A DNA stretch of 64,000 bases from Lachnospiraceae bacterium (GTDB lineage Bacteria; Bacillota; Clostridia; Lachnospirales; Lachnospiraceae): positions 1 to 64,000 of the forward strand of contig JAUNGI010000012.1 in the NCBI GenBank assembly GCA_030524525.1, written 5' to 3'. The notes under the pieces were generated by a model. It was not told the origin of the DNA, did not search any database, and saw only the letters and a list, made by a program, of their open reading frames with translations. Numbering within the stretch: the stretch's first letter is position 1; every line of letters begins with the position of its first letter. Of the stretch, positions 17,542 through 26,188 are shown piece by piece. A program made the position numbers and the translations under genes.

Positions 17542-18432
17542 CTACTCCGGCAGAAAGATCCGGACGCTCAGCCGACCGTCCCGGTAATCCGCCGAGATCG
17601 TTCCCCGCATTTGCTCCACAAGCGTTTTGGCGATCGCCAGTCCGAGACCGGTGGAATTTCTGGCGTTCTCTACCGTGTAAAAACGGTCGAACAGTCTGCC
17701 GACCTGAACCTCGTCCAAGCCCGAAGCGGTGTTCGTAAAAACGATCTCGCCCGTGGGGAACAGCGAAATGTCCAGATCGCCGTCGCTGTATTTTATGGCG
17801 TTGTTCAGCAAATTGGAAAAGACGCGCGTCAGAGCGGAGCGGTTCAGCATCCGGACGATCCTCTCTTCCGGCATTTGAATGCTTGGCGTGATGCCGCGCC
17901 GGGAAAGGGCCGTATAAAACGCAGCCGCGCTTTCCTCCAGCACGCCGTTTATGTCAACGGGCTCCCTGACGGCGGCGTTGTCAACCGACATGATGACCGA
18001 ATAGCGGAACAGCTCCTCCGTAAGCTGCGTCATCAGCTCCGTCCGATCCCGAATGACGTCCAGATAACGGCGGACGGCGTCCGAGACCTCCTCCCGTTCC
18101 AACAGCTCCAGATATCCGCAGACGGCGGTCAGCGGCGTGCGCAGATCGTGGGAGAGGTTCGTGACCGCGTTTTTCAGCTCGGAATCGCCCTGCTGAAAGC
18201 GGTGCCGCTCCTCCCGGAGCTTCCGAAGCTGTATGTTGATTGCGTTTGCCAAGCGGCGCATACAGCGGTCGTTTGAGGATAGGTCGATCAGCGTATTGGT
18301 TTCGGTTACGAGCCGCTCGGCAAAGGCGGACTCGATCTCCTTTGCGGCTTTCCGCAGCATGTGGATTTTCAAAAGCAAAATACCGACGAGCAGCAGCAAA
18401 ACGCCGACGGCGGCCCATAACCAAAATTCCAT
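17542..18432 (-). CDS. sensor histidine kinase (HisKA/HATPase)
   Basis: The 296-residue kinase has a single N-terminal membrane helix (about 4-24) and almost no extracytoplasmic sensor. The H-box NLSHDLRTPLTA lies near residues 90-101, followed by an N-box (VFSNLLNNAIKYSDG), an F-box (LFDRFYTVE) and a G2-box (STGLGLAIAKTLVEQM). All catalytic elements are present. The ATG at 18432 is preceded by GAGG; an in-frame GTG two codons earlier overlaps that site. It closes a leftward operon of response regulator, ABC ATPase, ABC permease and kinase. Kinases lacking a sensor domain beside an ABC transporter are often the antibiotic- or bacteriocin-sensing type. Confidence 0.9.
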   Translation of the reverse strand: MEFWLWAAVGVLLLLVGILLLKIHMLRKAAKEIESAFAERLVTETNTLIDLSSNDRCMRRLANAINIQLRKLREERHRFQQGDSELKNAVTNLSHDLRTPLTAVCGYLELLEREEVSDAVRRYLDVIRDRTELMTQLTEELFRYSVIMSVDNAAVREPVDINGVLEESAAAFYTALSRRGITPSIQMPEERIVRMLNRSALTRVFSNLLNNAIKYSDGDLDISLFPTGEIVFTNTASGLDEVQVGRLFDRFYTVENARNSTGLGLAIAKTLVEQMRGTISADYRDGRLSVRIFLPE

Positions 18433-18472
18433 AGACACCTCGCATAGTTGAGCAAATGAATTTGCTCCGATT

Positions 18473-19357
18473 CTATTTCAGATTCTTTTTCTTAAATATC
18501 GCCATTCCGACGCCGGCTGCGGCGATCAGGATCACACCGTCGTAAACTGCCATCATGCCGAGATCGTCCGGGTGCTTCTGCGCGATCTGATAAAGCTGGG
18601 AGACCGGAAGAAAGTCATTCAGGAATTCAAAGAACTTTCGTTTGCTCCCCGCAAGATAGCCCGGATTTTTCACCGGCGACGCTTCGGGTGCGTTAAGCTC
18701 CTTGGTTTCCTCATCGTAGAACGCAAACGTGGTACCATTTTCTTCGTAATAATATTCCGGGGCCGCCAGCTTGTTATAGATCGTGAGCGTCGCAAACAGC
18801 ATAACGACCGCTGTGAGCAGACAGGCGACGGAGCCCACCGCCTTGCTTGGGATCAGCATCGAAAGCAGCAGGAGCAGAGCAGTCAGCGCGGCGACGGCGG
18901 CGCTGGAGGCGGCGCCAAATTGAAGAAGCGTGGAGACGGCATTGTTTGGCGCACCATGGAACAGTACGATCCGCAGCGCGATCATGAGCAGAAGAAACAG
19001 AACGTGGATCATGACGTTTGCGCCGACGCACACAAGGAGCTTGGAAAGATATATGCTGCATCGGGTATGACCTGCCGTCAGCTTGTTCCGCAGCGTGCCG
19101 TCGTGATATTCGGTTCCGATAAAAATGCCGATCAATGCGGCAAATGCAAAGATCAGGTACAAGGCGCCCACAAAGATCAGACCGTCGGTGGTAACGTATT
19201 CCGAGCTGTACTGTGCATAAAAGTCGGCGTTCTTTTTCACGTCCGCATAACGCAGCAGGGAGATCAGCACGGCAAGCCCTGCGGAGAACAGCAGACACAG
19301 CTTGAAAACCAGACTTTTGAACAATCGTATAAATTCGGCGGACAAGAGCTTATTCAT
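18473..19357 (-). CDS. ABC-2 type transporter permease subunit
   Basis: This 294-residue membrane protein has about six hydrophobic helices (near 20-40, 60-80, 105-130, 145-170, 175-200 and 270-290) and a large loop around 200-265. The layout suits an ABC-2 permease of the bacitracin/lantibiotic immunity type. GGAGG precedes the ATG at 19357. Its start overlaps the stop of the ATPase gene by eight bases, so the two are coupled. The substrate cannot be read from sequence. Confidence 0.85.
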   Translation of the reverse strand: MNKLLSAEFIRLFKSLVFKLCLLFSAGLAVLISLLRYADVKKNADFYAQYSSEYVTTDGLIFVGALYLIFAFAALIGIFIGTEYHDGTLRNKLTAGHTRCSIYLSKLLVCVGANVMIHVLFLLLMIALRIVLFHGAPNNAVSTLLQFGAASSAAVAALTALLLLLSMLIPSKAVGSVACLLTAVVMLFATLTIYNKLAAPEYYYEENGTTFAFYDEETKELNAPEASPVKNPGYLAGSKRKFFEFLNDFLPVSQLYQIAQKHPDDLGMMAVYDGVILIAAAGVGMAIFKKKNLK

Positions 19358-20264
19358 TTTTTCCACCTCCGATCAGGCTGATGTAGTAGCTTTCCAGACT
19401 CTCGTCCCGTTCCTGCATGGAAACGATTTCGCAGTCCGCCTGTGCGAGCGCGAGAGCGAGCTTGGAAACGGTCACTTGGCTGAACACGTCGGCGGTGGTG
19501 GGAGAGAGGATCTTATAATCCAGCTTCATCCCGTCCAGAACCCGCGCAAGCGGCTTTGTGTCGTTTACCTCCAAGCGGACGCATTTGCGGCAGGCGGCTT
19601 CCAAGTCGGCGGCGCTGATCTCCTTCACCATGCGTCCGTTGTCGATAAAGCCGTAGTGCGTTGCCAGCCGGGACAGCTCGTCAAGAATGTGACTGGAGAT
19701 CAGCACGGTGATCTGCCGTTCGCGGTTGAGCTTCAGGATCAGCTCGCGGATCTCAACGATTCCCTGCGGGTCCAGTCCGTTGATCGGTTCGTCCAATACG
19801 AGAAAGTCCGGATCGCCGGCAAGGGCGATCGCAATGCCGAGCCGCTGGCGCATACCGAGCGAAAAATGCTTCGCCTTCTTGCCGTTCGTATTTTCCAGAC
19901 CCACGAATTTCAGAAGGTCGTTCAGACCGTCAAACGACGGAAGACCGAGAATGCGGTACTGCTGTTTCAGATTGTCCTCCGCGGTCATTTCCAGATAGAT
20001 GGAGGGCGTCTCGACCACAGCGCCGATGCGTCTGCGCGCCTTAACGATGCCGCGCTCCGTATTTCGTTTGCCGTACAGCGTATATTCGCCGGAGGTGGGC
20101 TCCTGCAAGCCGCAGATCAGCCGGATCAAGGTGGTTTTGCCCGCCCCGTTTTTGCCGACAAAGCCGTAGATCGCTCCTTTTGGAACCGTCATAGACAGTC
20201 CGTTCAGCGCCTTGAAATTCTTGTAGCTTTTGCTCAAAGCGTTGGTTTTCAGAATATAATCCAT
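19350..20264 (-). CDS. ABC transporter ATP-binding subunit (BcrA-like)
   Basis: The 304-residue ATPase has Walker A GKNGAGKTTLIR (about 38-49), the signature FSLGMRQRLGIAIAL, Walker B FLVLDEPINGLDP and the switch His in ISSHIL. The last 90 residues form the accessory region typical of bacitracin/peptide-resistance transporters. A LanFEG- or BcrAB-like self-protection role is an inference from architecture and its regulator/kinase neighbours. The ATG at 20264 follows AAGGGG. The gap upstream carries a direct-repeat array and a -10 element. Confidence 0.88.
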   Translation of the reverse strand: MDYILKTNALSKSYKNFKALNGLSMTVPKGAIYGFVGKNGAGKTTLIRLICGLQEPTSGEYTLYGKRNTERGIVKARRRIGAVVETPSIYLEMTAEDNLKQQYRILGLPSFDGLNDLLKFVGLENTNGKKAKHFSLGMRQRLGIAIALAGDPDFLVLDEPINGLDPQGIVEIRELILKLNRERQITVLISSHILDELSRLATHYGFIDNGRMVKEISAADLEAACRKCVRLEVNDTKPLARVLDGMKLDYKILSPTTADVFSQVTVSKLALALAQADCEIVSMQERDESLESYYISLIGGGKNE

Positions 20265-20292
20265 AAAATATCCCCTTTCGTTTGATGCCGCC

Positions 20293-20350
20293 ATTCTACC
20301 GGGGAAGCGTAAAGAAAGCGATAAAGAGAACGATAAAGAAATCGTAAAGA
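20293..20350 (-). promoter_or_regulatory. internal promoter with four TTTA(T)CG direct repeats
   Basis: On the minus strand four copies of TCTTTA(T)CG are spaced 12, 12 and 11 bases apart (20350-20308). They are followed nine bases later by the -10 TAGAAT (20298-20293). There is no good -35, and the nearest repeats cover that position. This suits an activator-dependent promoter for the ABC genes bound by the adjacent OmpR-type regulator. Confidence 0.5.
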
Positions 20351-20351
20351 T

Positions 20352-21017
20352 TTATTCCGCCCGCAGCCGGAAGCCGATCCCCCAGACCGCCTCGATGTGA
20401 TCCTTGTGATCCAGCTCGCGCAGCTTCCGCCGCAGATTGCTGACATGCATTTTCAGCGAGCTTTCGGTGCAGTCCGGCGTGTCCGCGCCGATGCGTTCCA
20501 AAAGCGTCGTTTTGGTAATGACCTGCGTCGGATTCAGCATCAGCAGCTTCAGAATGGCAAACTCGGTGCGCGTCAGCTTGGCTTCCCGCCCCTCTGCGCT
20601 TACGACGTGCGTATCGGCGTTCAGCGTCAGCTCGTCAAAGGTCAGGAGCGGCGCGGCGTCAAACGGGGAGGGGCTTCGGAGCTGTACGGCGATCCGCGCC
20701 AGCAGCTCTTTTGTGTGAAAGGGCTTGGTCATATAGTCCGCGGCGCCGTCCAGCAGCAGCCTTACCTTGCTGTCCACATCGACCTTGGCGCTCAGTACGA
20801 TGACCGGGATCCCCTGCAAGTGCGGAAGCACGTCCTCTCCCCGGAGCCCCGGCAGCATCAGATCCAGCAGCGCCAGATCCGGACGGGCTTGGGAGAGGAG
20901 CAGCAGCGCCTCCGTGCCGGAGTAGGCGCGGGAAACGCCGTAGCCCTCCTGCGTCAGCGTTTCTTCGAGGAGGTTCCCGATGTGGATATCGTCGTCAATA
21001 ATCAGGATCTGTTTCAA
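20352..21017 (-). CDS. OmpR/PhoB-family response regulator
   Basis: The 221-residue regulator has a receiver domain (1-115) with acidic pocket D8-D9-D10, phospho-acceptor Asp in ALLDLMLPG (about 53), Thr/Ser in VLSAKVD and Lys in TKPFHT. A winged-helix DNA-binding domain follows (about 125-220: TRTEFAILKLLM, SSLKMHVSNLRRKL, WGIGFRL). It is first in the leftward operon, partnered with the kinase at 17542, and probably acts on the repeat array just after its own stop. Confidence 0.93.
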   Translation of the reverse strand: MKQILIIDDDIHIGNLLEETLTQEGYGVSRAYSGTEALLLLSQARPDLALLDLMLPGLRGEDVLPHLQGIPVIVLSAKVDVDSKVRLLLDGAADYMTKPFHTKELLARIAVQLRSPSPFDAAPLLTFDELTLNADTHVVSAEGREAKLTRTEFAILKLLMLNPTQVITKTTLLERIGADTPDCTESSLKMHVSNLRRKLRELDHKDHIEAVWGIGFRLRAE

Positions 21018-21095
21018 AGCGATTCTCCTCCGTTTTTGCTTTTAATCTTATGCCAGAAACCGATCGCTGTCAAGAAGCTCAGGCAGTGCCGACTA

Positions 21096-21124
21096 TTGAC
21101 GGTTCCGGTCAAACCTTATATAAT
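21096..21124 (+). promoter_or_regulatory. sigma-A promoter of rarA
   Basis: TTGACG (21096-21101) and TATAAT (21119-21124) with a 17-base spacer, 25 bases before the rarA start. Confidence 0.75.
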
Positions 21125-21149
21125 AACAGGAATACGATAGGAGGCGGGC

Positions 21150-22481
21150 ATGGAACAGTTAAGCTTTTTTGATTCCCGCGCGATGGAGCCGCTGGCCGCC
21201 CGGCTGCGTCCCCAGACGCTGGAGGAATTTGTCGGGCAGGAGCATCTGCTTGGAAAGGGAAAGGTGCTGCGGCGGCTGATCGAGAGCGACCAGCTTTCGT
21301 CGCTGATCTTTTGGGGGCCTCCGGGCGTCGGAAAGACCACGCTGGCGCGCATTATCGCCAACCGGACGAAAAGCTCCTTTATCGACTTTTCTGCGGTCAC
21401 GAGCGGCATCAAGGAGATCCGTGAGGTCATGCAGCAGGCGGAGGCCAACCGTCGCTTCGGCGAGCGGACGATCGTGTTCGTGGACGAGATCCATCGGTTC
21501 AATAAGGCGCAGCAGGACGCGTTTCTGCCGTTTGTGGAAAAGGGGAGCATCGTCCTGATCGGAGCGACCACGGAAAATCCGTCGTTTGAGATCAACAGCG
21601 CGCTTCTGTCCCGCTGCAAGGTCTTCGTTTTGCAGGCGCTTTCCACGGAGGAGCTGACCGAGCTGCTTGCGCGCGCCCTGAGCGACCCCCGCGGGCTTGG
21701 GGGACAGACGATCCGAATGGACGAGGAGCTGCTGCGGGCGCTGGCGGTTCATGCCAACGGCGATGCGCGGACGGCGCTTTCGACGCTGGAAATGGTCGTC
21801 CTGAACGGAGAGCTGGACGAAAAGGGCGCGGTCACGGTAACGAAGGAAACGCTTGCCCAGTGCATTTCCAAGCGTTCGCTTTTGTATGACAAAAAGGGCG
21901 AGGAGCATTACAATCTGATCTCGGCGCTGCATAAGTCCATGCGCAATTCCGACCCCGACGCGGCGGTATATTGGCTTGCGCGGATGCTGGAGGCGGGGGA
22001 AGATCCGCTCTACATTGCGCGTCGCGTGACCCGCTTTGCGAGCGAGGATATCGGGCTTGCCGACCCCCACGCGCTTTCGCTTGCGGTGGCGGCGTATCAG
22101 GCGTGCCACTTTATCGGAATGCCCGAATGCACCGTGCATTTGACCGAGGCGGTCGTCTATCTGTCGATGGCGCCGAAATCCAACGCCTGCTACGTCGCCT
22201 ACGAGGAGGCGAAGCTGGACGCGCAGAAGCAGCTTTCCGAGCCGGTGCCGCTTGTGATCCGCAACGCCCCGACCAAGCTTATGGCGGAGCTGAACTACGG
22301 AAAGGGCTATCAGTATGCCCACGACGCCGAGGAAAAGCTGACGGATATGCGGTGCCTGCCGGAATCGCTTCTGGGACGGGAGTATTACCGCCCGGCGGGC
22401 GAGGGGCAGGAGGCAGCCGTGAAGGAACGGCTGCGGGAGATCAAGGAATGGAGAGAAAAACGGCGGACGCCGGGGAAATAA
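21150..22481 (+). CDS. rarA: replication-associated recombination protein A (AAA+ ATPase)
   Basis: The 443-residue protein matches RarA/MgsA, a clamp-loader-like ATPase acting at stalled forks. Visible motifs are LRPQTLEEFVGQEHLLG near the N-terminus, Walker A GPPGVGKTTLAR (about 53-64), Walker B VFVDEIHRFNKAQQDAFLP, sensor I GATTENP and the Arg finger in LLSRC. The C-terminal tetramerisation region contains RNSDPDAAVYWLARML and YLSMAPKSNACY. GGAGG lies seven bases before the ATG. It is monocistronic between its own promoter and a strong hairpin. Confidence 0.95.
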   Translation: MEQLSFFDSRAMEPLAARLRPQTLEEFVGQEHLLGKGKVLRRLIESDQLSSLIFWGPPGVGKTTLARIIANRTKSSFIDFSAVTSGIKEIREVMQQAEANRRFGERTIVFVDEIHRFNKAQQDAFLPFVEKGSIVLIGATTENPSFEINSALLSRCKVFVLQALSTEELTELLARALSDPRGLGGQTIRMDEELLRALAVHANGDARTALSTLEMVVLNGELDEKGAVTVTKETLAQCISKRSLLYDKKGEEHYNLISALHKSMRNSDPDAAVYWLARMLEAGEDPLYIARRVTRFASEDIGLADPHALSLAVAAYQACHFIGMPECTVHLTEAVVYLSMAPKSNACYVAYEEAKLDAQKQLSEPVPLVIRNAPTKLMAELNYGKGYQYAHDAEEKLTDMRCLPESLLGREYYRPAGEGQEAAVKERLREIKEWREKRRTPGK

Positions 22482-22484
22482 GCA

Positions 22485-22530
22485 AAGCCCGCGCTTTCGA
22501 TTTTTGTTGCCGAAAGCGCGGGCTTCGTTT
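22485..22530 (+). terminator. strong hairpin after rarA
   Basis: AAGCCCGCGCTTTCG and its exact complement form a 15-bp stem with an 11-base loop (ATTTTTGTTGC). The tail CGTTTATACTG is only weakly T-rich, so termination may be partial. Confidence 0.6.
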
Positions 22531-22578
22531 ATACTGTTTCGTAGCAGCAAGATAAAGAAAGAGAGGTTTCGATTGGGT

Positions 22579-23976
22579 ATGGAGAAATTTTTTCGTGTAA
22601 AAGAAGCCGGCTCTACGGTTAAGACCGAGGTGCTGGCAGGGGTCACGACCTTTATGACCATGGCGTATATTCTTGTCGTAAATTCCAGAATGTTTGCCGA
22701 GCTTCCGGGAGTGTCGTACCAAGCGATTTATATTGCGACGGCAATTTCCGCATGCATCGGTACGGTGCTGATCGGACTCTTGGCAAATCTGCCGCTGGCG
22801 CAGGCGTCCGCCATGGGTTCCAACGCCTTTTTTGTCTATACGGTGTGTATGGGCTTTGGGCTGAGCTACGCCAACGCGCTGGTATTGATTTTGCTTGACG
22901 GCATTGCGTTTATTCTGCTTACGGTAACCGGACTGCGTAAAAAAATCTTTGAGGCGATTCCAAAGGCGGTAAGAGTGGCGATTCCGGCGGGAATCGGTCT
23001 GTTTATCGCTTTTATCGGCTTACAGGATTCCGGTCTAGTAGTGGCGGATCCCGCTACTTATGTAAATCTTGCTTCGTTCAATCTCCTTTCCGGAAAGGTG
23101 TCATGGGGAAATATTATGCCGCTGCTTGTCACTTTTTTCGCTTTGATCGTCATTGCCGTTTTGACGTGCAGAGGAATCAAGGGCGCCGTGCTGTGGGGAA
23201 TTCTGGGCGGAGCGGCGCTGTATTATCTTTTGGGATTTACCGTTCCCCATTTTTACGCGGGGTTTGCGGATTCCTTAAATTTCAATCCCTTTGCGGCATT
23301 CCGTGATTTTGGGACGCAGGCGTTCGGCAGGGTTTTTACGGAGGGATTTGATTTTTCGGCATATCTCGCAGATCATAGCAACATGGAGCTTGTCATATTG
23401 ATTGCGACCTCCGCCTTGGCGTTCTGTTTGGTGGATATGTTTGATACGATCGGCACGCTGTACGGCGCGTGTGCGAGAGGAAATCTTTTGACGGACGAGG
23501 GCGAAGTGCCCAATATGGATAAAGCAATGCTTGCGGACGCCGTGGCGACCACATGCGGCGCGCTTTGCGGAACCTCCACGGTAAGCTCCTATGTGGAGTC
23601 TTCTGCCGGGATCGCGGAAGGCGGGAAAACCGGCCTGACCTCGATGGTGACCGGCGCGCTGTTTTTCATAAGTCTGTTTTTCAGTCCCGTTGCTTCGCTT
23701 GTACCGGGCTGCGCGACGGCGGCGGCGCTCATCTATGTGGGAATTATGATGATGAACTGCGCCAGAAATATAGACTGGCTGAAAACCGAGGAGGCGGTGC
23801 CGGCGTTTTTGACCTTGGCGATGATGCCCTTGACTTATAACATTTCCTACGGCATCGCCTTCGGCGTGATCTCCCATGTCTTCATCAGCGTGTTTACCGG
23901 AAGGGCGCGAGAAATAAAACCGGCGACGTGGGTAGTGGCGGTTCTGTTTATCGTAATGTTCTTTGTAACGCACTAA
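22579..23976 (+). CDS. NCS2-family purine (guanine/hypoxanthine/adenine) permease
   Basis: This 465-residue protein has about 12-14 membrane segments and AzgA-type NCS2 motifs: TVKTEVLAGVTTFMTMAYIL, SNAFFVYTVCMGFG, the conserved EGFDF region before transmembrane segment 8, and SSAGIAEGGKTGLTSM. The family imports nucleobases with protons. The ATG at 22579 agrees with the usual MEKFF start of homologues, but a TTG at 22573 has a better-spaced GAGAGG and could be used, adding two residues. No purine riboswitch is visible upstream. Confidence 0.92.
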   Translation: MEKFFRVKEAGSTVKTEVLAGVTTFMTMAYILVVNSRMFAELPGVSYQAIYIATAISACIGTVLIGLLANLPLAQASAMGSNAFFVYTVCMGFGLSYANALVLILLDGIAFILLTVTGLRKKIFEAIPKAVRVAIPAGIGLFIAFIGLQDSGLVVADPATYVNLASFNLLSGKVSWGNIMPLLVTFFALIVIAVLTCRGIKGAVLWGILGGAALYYLLGFTVPHFYAGFADSLNFNPFAAFRDFGTQAFGRVFTEGFDFSAYLADHSNMELVILIATSALAFCLVDMFDTIGTLYGACARGNLLTDEGEVPNMDKAMLADAVATTCGALCGTSTVSSYVESSAGIAEGGKTGLTSMVTGALFFISLFFSPVASLVPGCATAAALIYVGIMMMNCARNIDWLKTEEAVPAFLTLAMMPLTYNISYGIAFGVISHVFISVFTGRAREIKPATWVVAVLFIVMFFVTH

Positions 23977-24004
23977 AAACGGGCGGACAAGAAAAGAGGA
24001 AAAT

Positions 24005-24727
24005 ATGATCACAACGATTTTATTGGACTTGGACGGCACGCTGCTGCCGATGGAGCAGGAGGCGTTCGTTCAGGCATATTTTAAGCTGCTGGCGGCAAAA
24101 ATGGCTCCCCACGGGTATGACCCGAAGCGGCTTGTGGAGGCGATCTGGACAGGCACCAAGGCGATGGTGGGAAACGACGGCAGCCGCAGCAACGAGGAAG
24201 CGTTTTGGAACTGCTTTGCCGATATTTTCGGTGAAAAGGTCAGGGACGATCTGCCGTTGTTTGACGAATTTTACCGGGAGGATTTCCAAAAGGCGCAGAG
24301 CGCCTGCGGCCATACGCCCGAAGCGGCGGCGCTGATCGCGTGGCTGAAGGAGCGGGGCTATCGGCTCGTGCTTGCGACCAATCCGATCTTTCCGCGAGTG
24401 GCGACCGAAAGCCGGATGCGCTGGGCGGGAGTCTCGCCGGACGACTTTCTGCTCTATACGACCTACGAGACGACCGGCTTCTGCAAGCCCAATCCGGAAT
24501 ATTATCGGGACATTCTGACAAAGCTTTCTCTGAACGCGGAGGAATGCGTGATGGTGGGGAACGACGTGGAGGAGGACATGGCAGCGGAGCGCTTGGGAAT
24601 GCGGGTGTTCCTGTTGACCGACTGCCTGATCAACGCGAAGCAGGCGGAGCTTTCCGGATATGCCAAGGGGAGCTTTCGGGAACTGAGGGACTGGCTGTCC
24701 AAGTTGAGGAGCGGTGAGGCGCGATGA
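24005..24727 (+). CDS. HAD-superfamily hydrolase
   Basis: A 240-residue haloacid-dehalogenase-type phosphatase. Motif I is LLDLDGTLLP (nucleophile Asp9, acid Asp11), motif II lies in LATNP, motif III is the Lys in GFCKPNPEYY and motif IV is VGNDVEEDM. The cap region (about 20-100) is helical. The substrate is unknown. GAGG precedes the ATG, and the stop overlaps the following regulator start by four bases, suggesting cotranscription with the LytTR system. Confidence 0.88.
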   Translation: MITTILLDLDGTLLPMEQEAFVQAYFKLLAAKMAPHGYDPKRLVEAIWTGTKAMVGNDGSRSNEEAFWNCFADIFGEKVRDDLPLFDEFYREDFQKAQSACGHTPEAAALIAWLKERGYRLVLATNPIFPRVATESRMRWAGVSPDDFLLYTTYETTGFCKPNPEYYRDILTKLSLNAEECVMVGNDVEEDMAAERLGMRVFLLTDCLINAKQAELSGYAKGSFRELRDWLSKLRSGEAR

Positions 24728-25419
24728 TCTCTTTTGCAATTTGCGACGACGATCCGGCGTCGATCCGCTTTCTGTCCGACTGCATTCGAGGCTGGGGGCA
24801 GAAAACGGGGGAGCCGGTGCGGCTGGAGAGCTTCCCTTCGGCGGAGGCGTTTTTGTTTCGCTATGAGGAAAACAAAGTCTACGATATCCTGCTTCTGGAC
24901 ATTGAAATGGGCGGGATGAACGGCGTGGAACTTGCAAAACGGATCCGCCGGGAAAACGAGGCGGTGCAGATGATCTTTATTACCGGCTACTCGGACTATA
25001 TTGCCGAGGGCTATGAGGTGGCGGCGCTGCATTATCTGATGAAGCCGGTCAGTCCCGAAAAGCTGTGGGAGACCCTTGATCGGGCAGTCGTCAAATGCAG
25101 GCAGAACGAGCGCGGTCTGCTGCTGGAAACCTCCGAGGAAACGGTCTGCATCCCGCTGCCGGAGATCCGCTATCTGGAAGTCCGGCGGAATTATGTAACG
25201 GTTCACGGCAGAAGGGAATATACGGTGAAGCGGACGCTGTCGGAGCTGGAACGGGAGCTTGACGAGCGGTTTTTCCGTGTCGGCCGCTCGCTGATCGTGA
25301 ATCTTCACTTTGTGCGGCGGGTCACAAAAACCGACGTTTGGCTGGCGGACGGAACGGCGCTGCCGCTGCCGAGGGGCATGTACGAGCCGCTGAACCGGGC
25401 GATCATCAACGGGAACTAA
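24724..25419 (+). CDS. LytTR-family response regulator
   Basis: The 231-residue regulator has a receiver domain (about 1-120) with D8-D9-D10, phospho-acceptor Asp in ILLLDIEMGGMNG and Lys in LMKPVSPEK. A LytTR DNA-binding domain follows (about 135-230: IRYLEVRRNYVTVHGR, FFRVGRSLIVNLHFVRRV). LytTR regulators of this type commonly control peptide/bacteriocin transport or virulence genes. It partners with the adjacent GHKL kinase; the exporter genes immediately downstream are the obvious candidate targets. Confidence 0.93.
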   Translation: MISFAICDDDPASIRFLSDCIRGWGQKTGEPVRLESFPSAEAFLFRYEENKVYDILLLDIEMGGMNGVELAKRIRRENEAVQMIFITGYSDYIAEGYEVAALHYLMKPVSPEKLWETLDRAVVKCRQNERGLLLETSEETVCIPLPEIRYLEVRRNYVTVHGRREYTVKRTLSELERELDERFFRVGRSLIVNLHFVRRVTKTDVWLADGTALPLPRGMYEPLNRAIINGN

Positions 25420-25434
25420 GGATGTAAGAAAACA

Positions 25435-26088
25435 ATGCTGGGAAGAAAAAATCAAAAAAAGCTGGCGGCATACCAGCGCGAGCTGATCGAGACGCACTAT
25501 GCGGAGGTGGAAAACATGTACCGGCAGATGCGCGGCTGGCGGCACGACTACCGGAACCATATTCAGGCGATGAAGGCGTATGCGGCTCTGGGGGACTGGG
25601 ACGCGCTGCAAGCCTACCTGAACGAGCTGGACACCGACCTTTCCGCCGTGGATATGGTGGTCAAAACCGGAAACGCCATGGCGGACGCCATCTTAAACAG
25701 CAAGATATCGCTTGCCCGCACAAAGGGGATCACGGTGCTTGCCGACGCCCATGTGCCGCTTGCGCTGCGCATCTCCGAGCTGGATCTGTGCGTGATTCTG
25801 GGGAACCTGTTCGACAATGCGATCGAGGCAAGCATGGCGCTGCCGGAGCAGGAACGGCAGATCCGCATTTATATGGACATGAAAAACACGCAGCTCTATA
25901 TTTCGTTTACCAATTTCACCGCGGGAAAGAAGCAGAAAAAAATAGGAAAACGGTTTTTGACCACCAAGGGCGAGGGACACGGCTTCGGTCTTTTGCGCAT
26001 CGACCAGATCGTGGAGCGTCTCGACGGCTATCTGAGCCGGAACAGCGAGGACGGGGCTTTTACCACGGAGATCCTTCTCCCGCAATAA
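25435..26088 (+). CDS. soluble GHKL-family sensor histidine kinase
   Basis: The 217-residue kinase resembles only the catalytic half of AgrC/NatK-type sensors. A helical dimerisation segment has the phospho-acceptor His in WRHDYRNHI (about residue 38), followed by a HATPase_c_5-like domain with the N-box ILGNLFDNAIEAS and a G-box at GEGHGFGLLRID. No transmembrane helix is present, whereas relatives usually have five to seven. It either senses a cytosolic signal or docks on the downstream exporter. The start is ATG 25435, with AAGGA about 12 bases upstream. Confidence 0.85.
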   Translation: MLGRKNQKKLAAYQRELIETHYAEVENMYRQMRGWRHDYRNHIQAMKAYAALGDWDALQAYLNELDTDLSAVDMVVKTGNAMADAILNSKISLARTKGITVLADAHVPLALRISELDLCVILGNLFDNAIEASMALPEQERQIRIYMDMKNTQLYISFTNFTAGKKQKKIGKRFLTTKGEGHGFGLLRIDQIVERLDGYLSRNSEDGAFTTEILLPQ

Positions 26089-26104
26089 CGATTCATCCCC
26101 AAAG

Positions 26105-26138
26105 CGGCGCATTTCGTCCCCGAAACGCGCCGTTTTTT
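26105..26138 (+). terminator. terminator after the GHKL kinase
   Basis: CGGCGCATTTCG and CGAAACGCGCCG form a 12-bp stem with one mismatch, followed by six T residues. It separates the two-component genes from the exporter genes. Confidence 0.7.
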
Positions 26139-26188
26139 CTTTCTGTGATAAGCTGTCTTCAAAAGAAAACGGAAAGTGAGGAAAAAGA

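Noticed and set aside
20308-20350. CRISPR-like array
   Set aside because: The repeats are only 8-9 bases at 11-12 base intervals with no spacers; they look like a regulator binding site.
22487-22578. purine riboswitch before the NCS2 permease
   Set aside because: The gap is occupied by the rarA terminator hairpin and shows none of the conserved riboswitch core.
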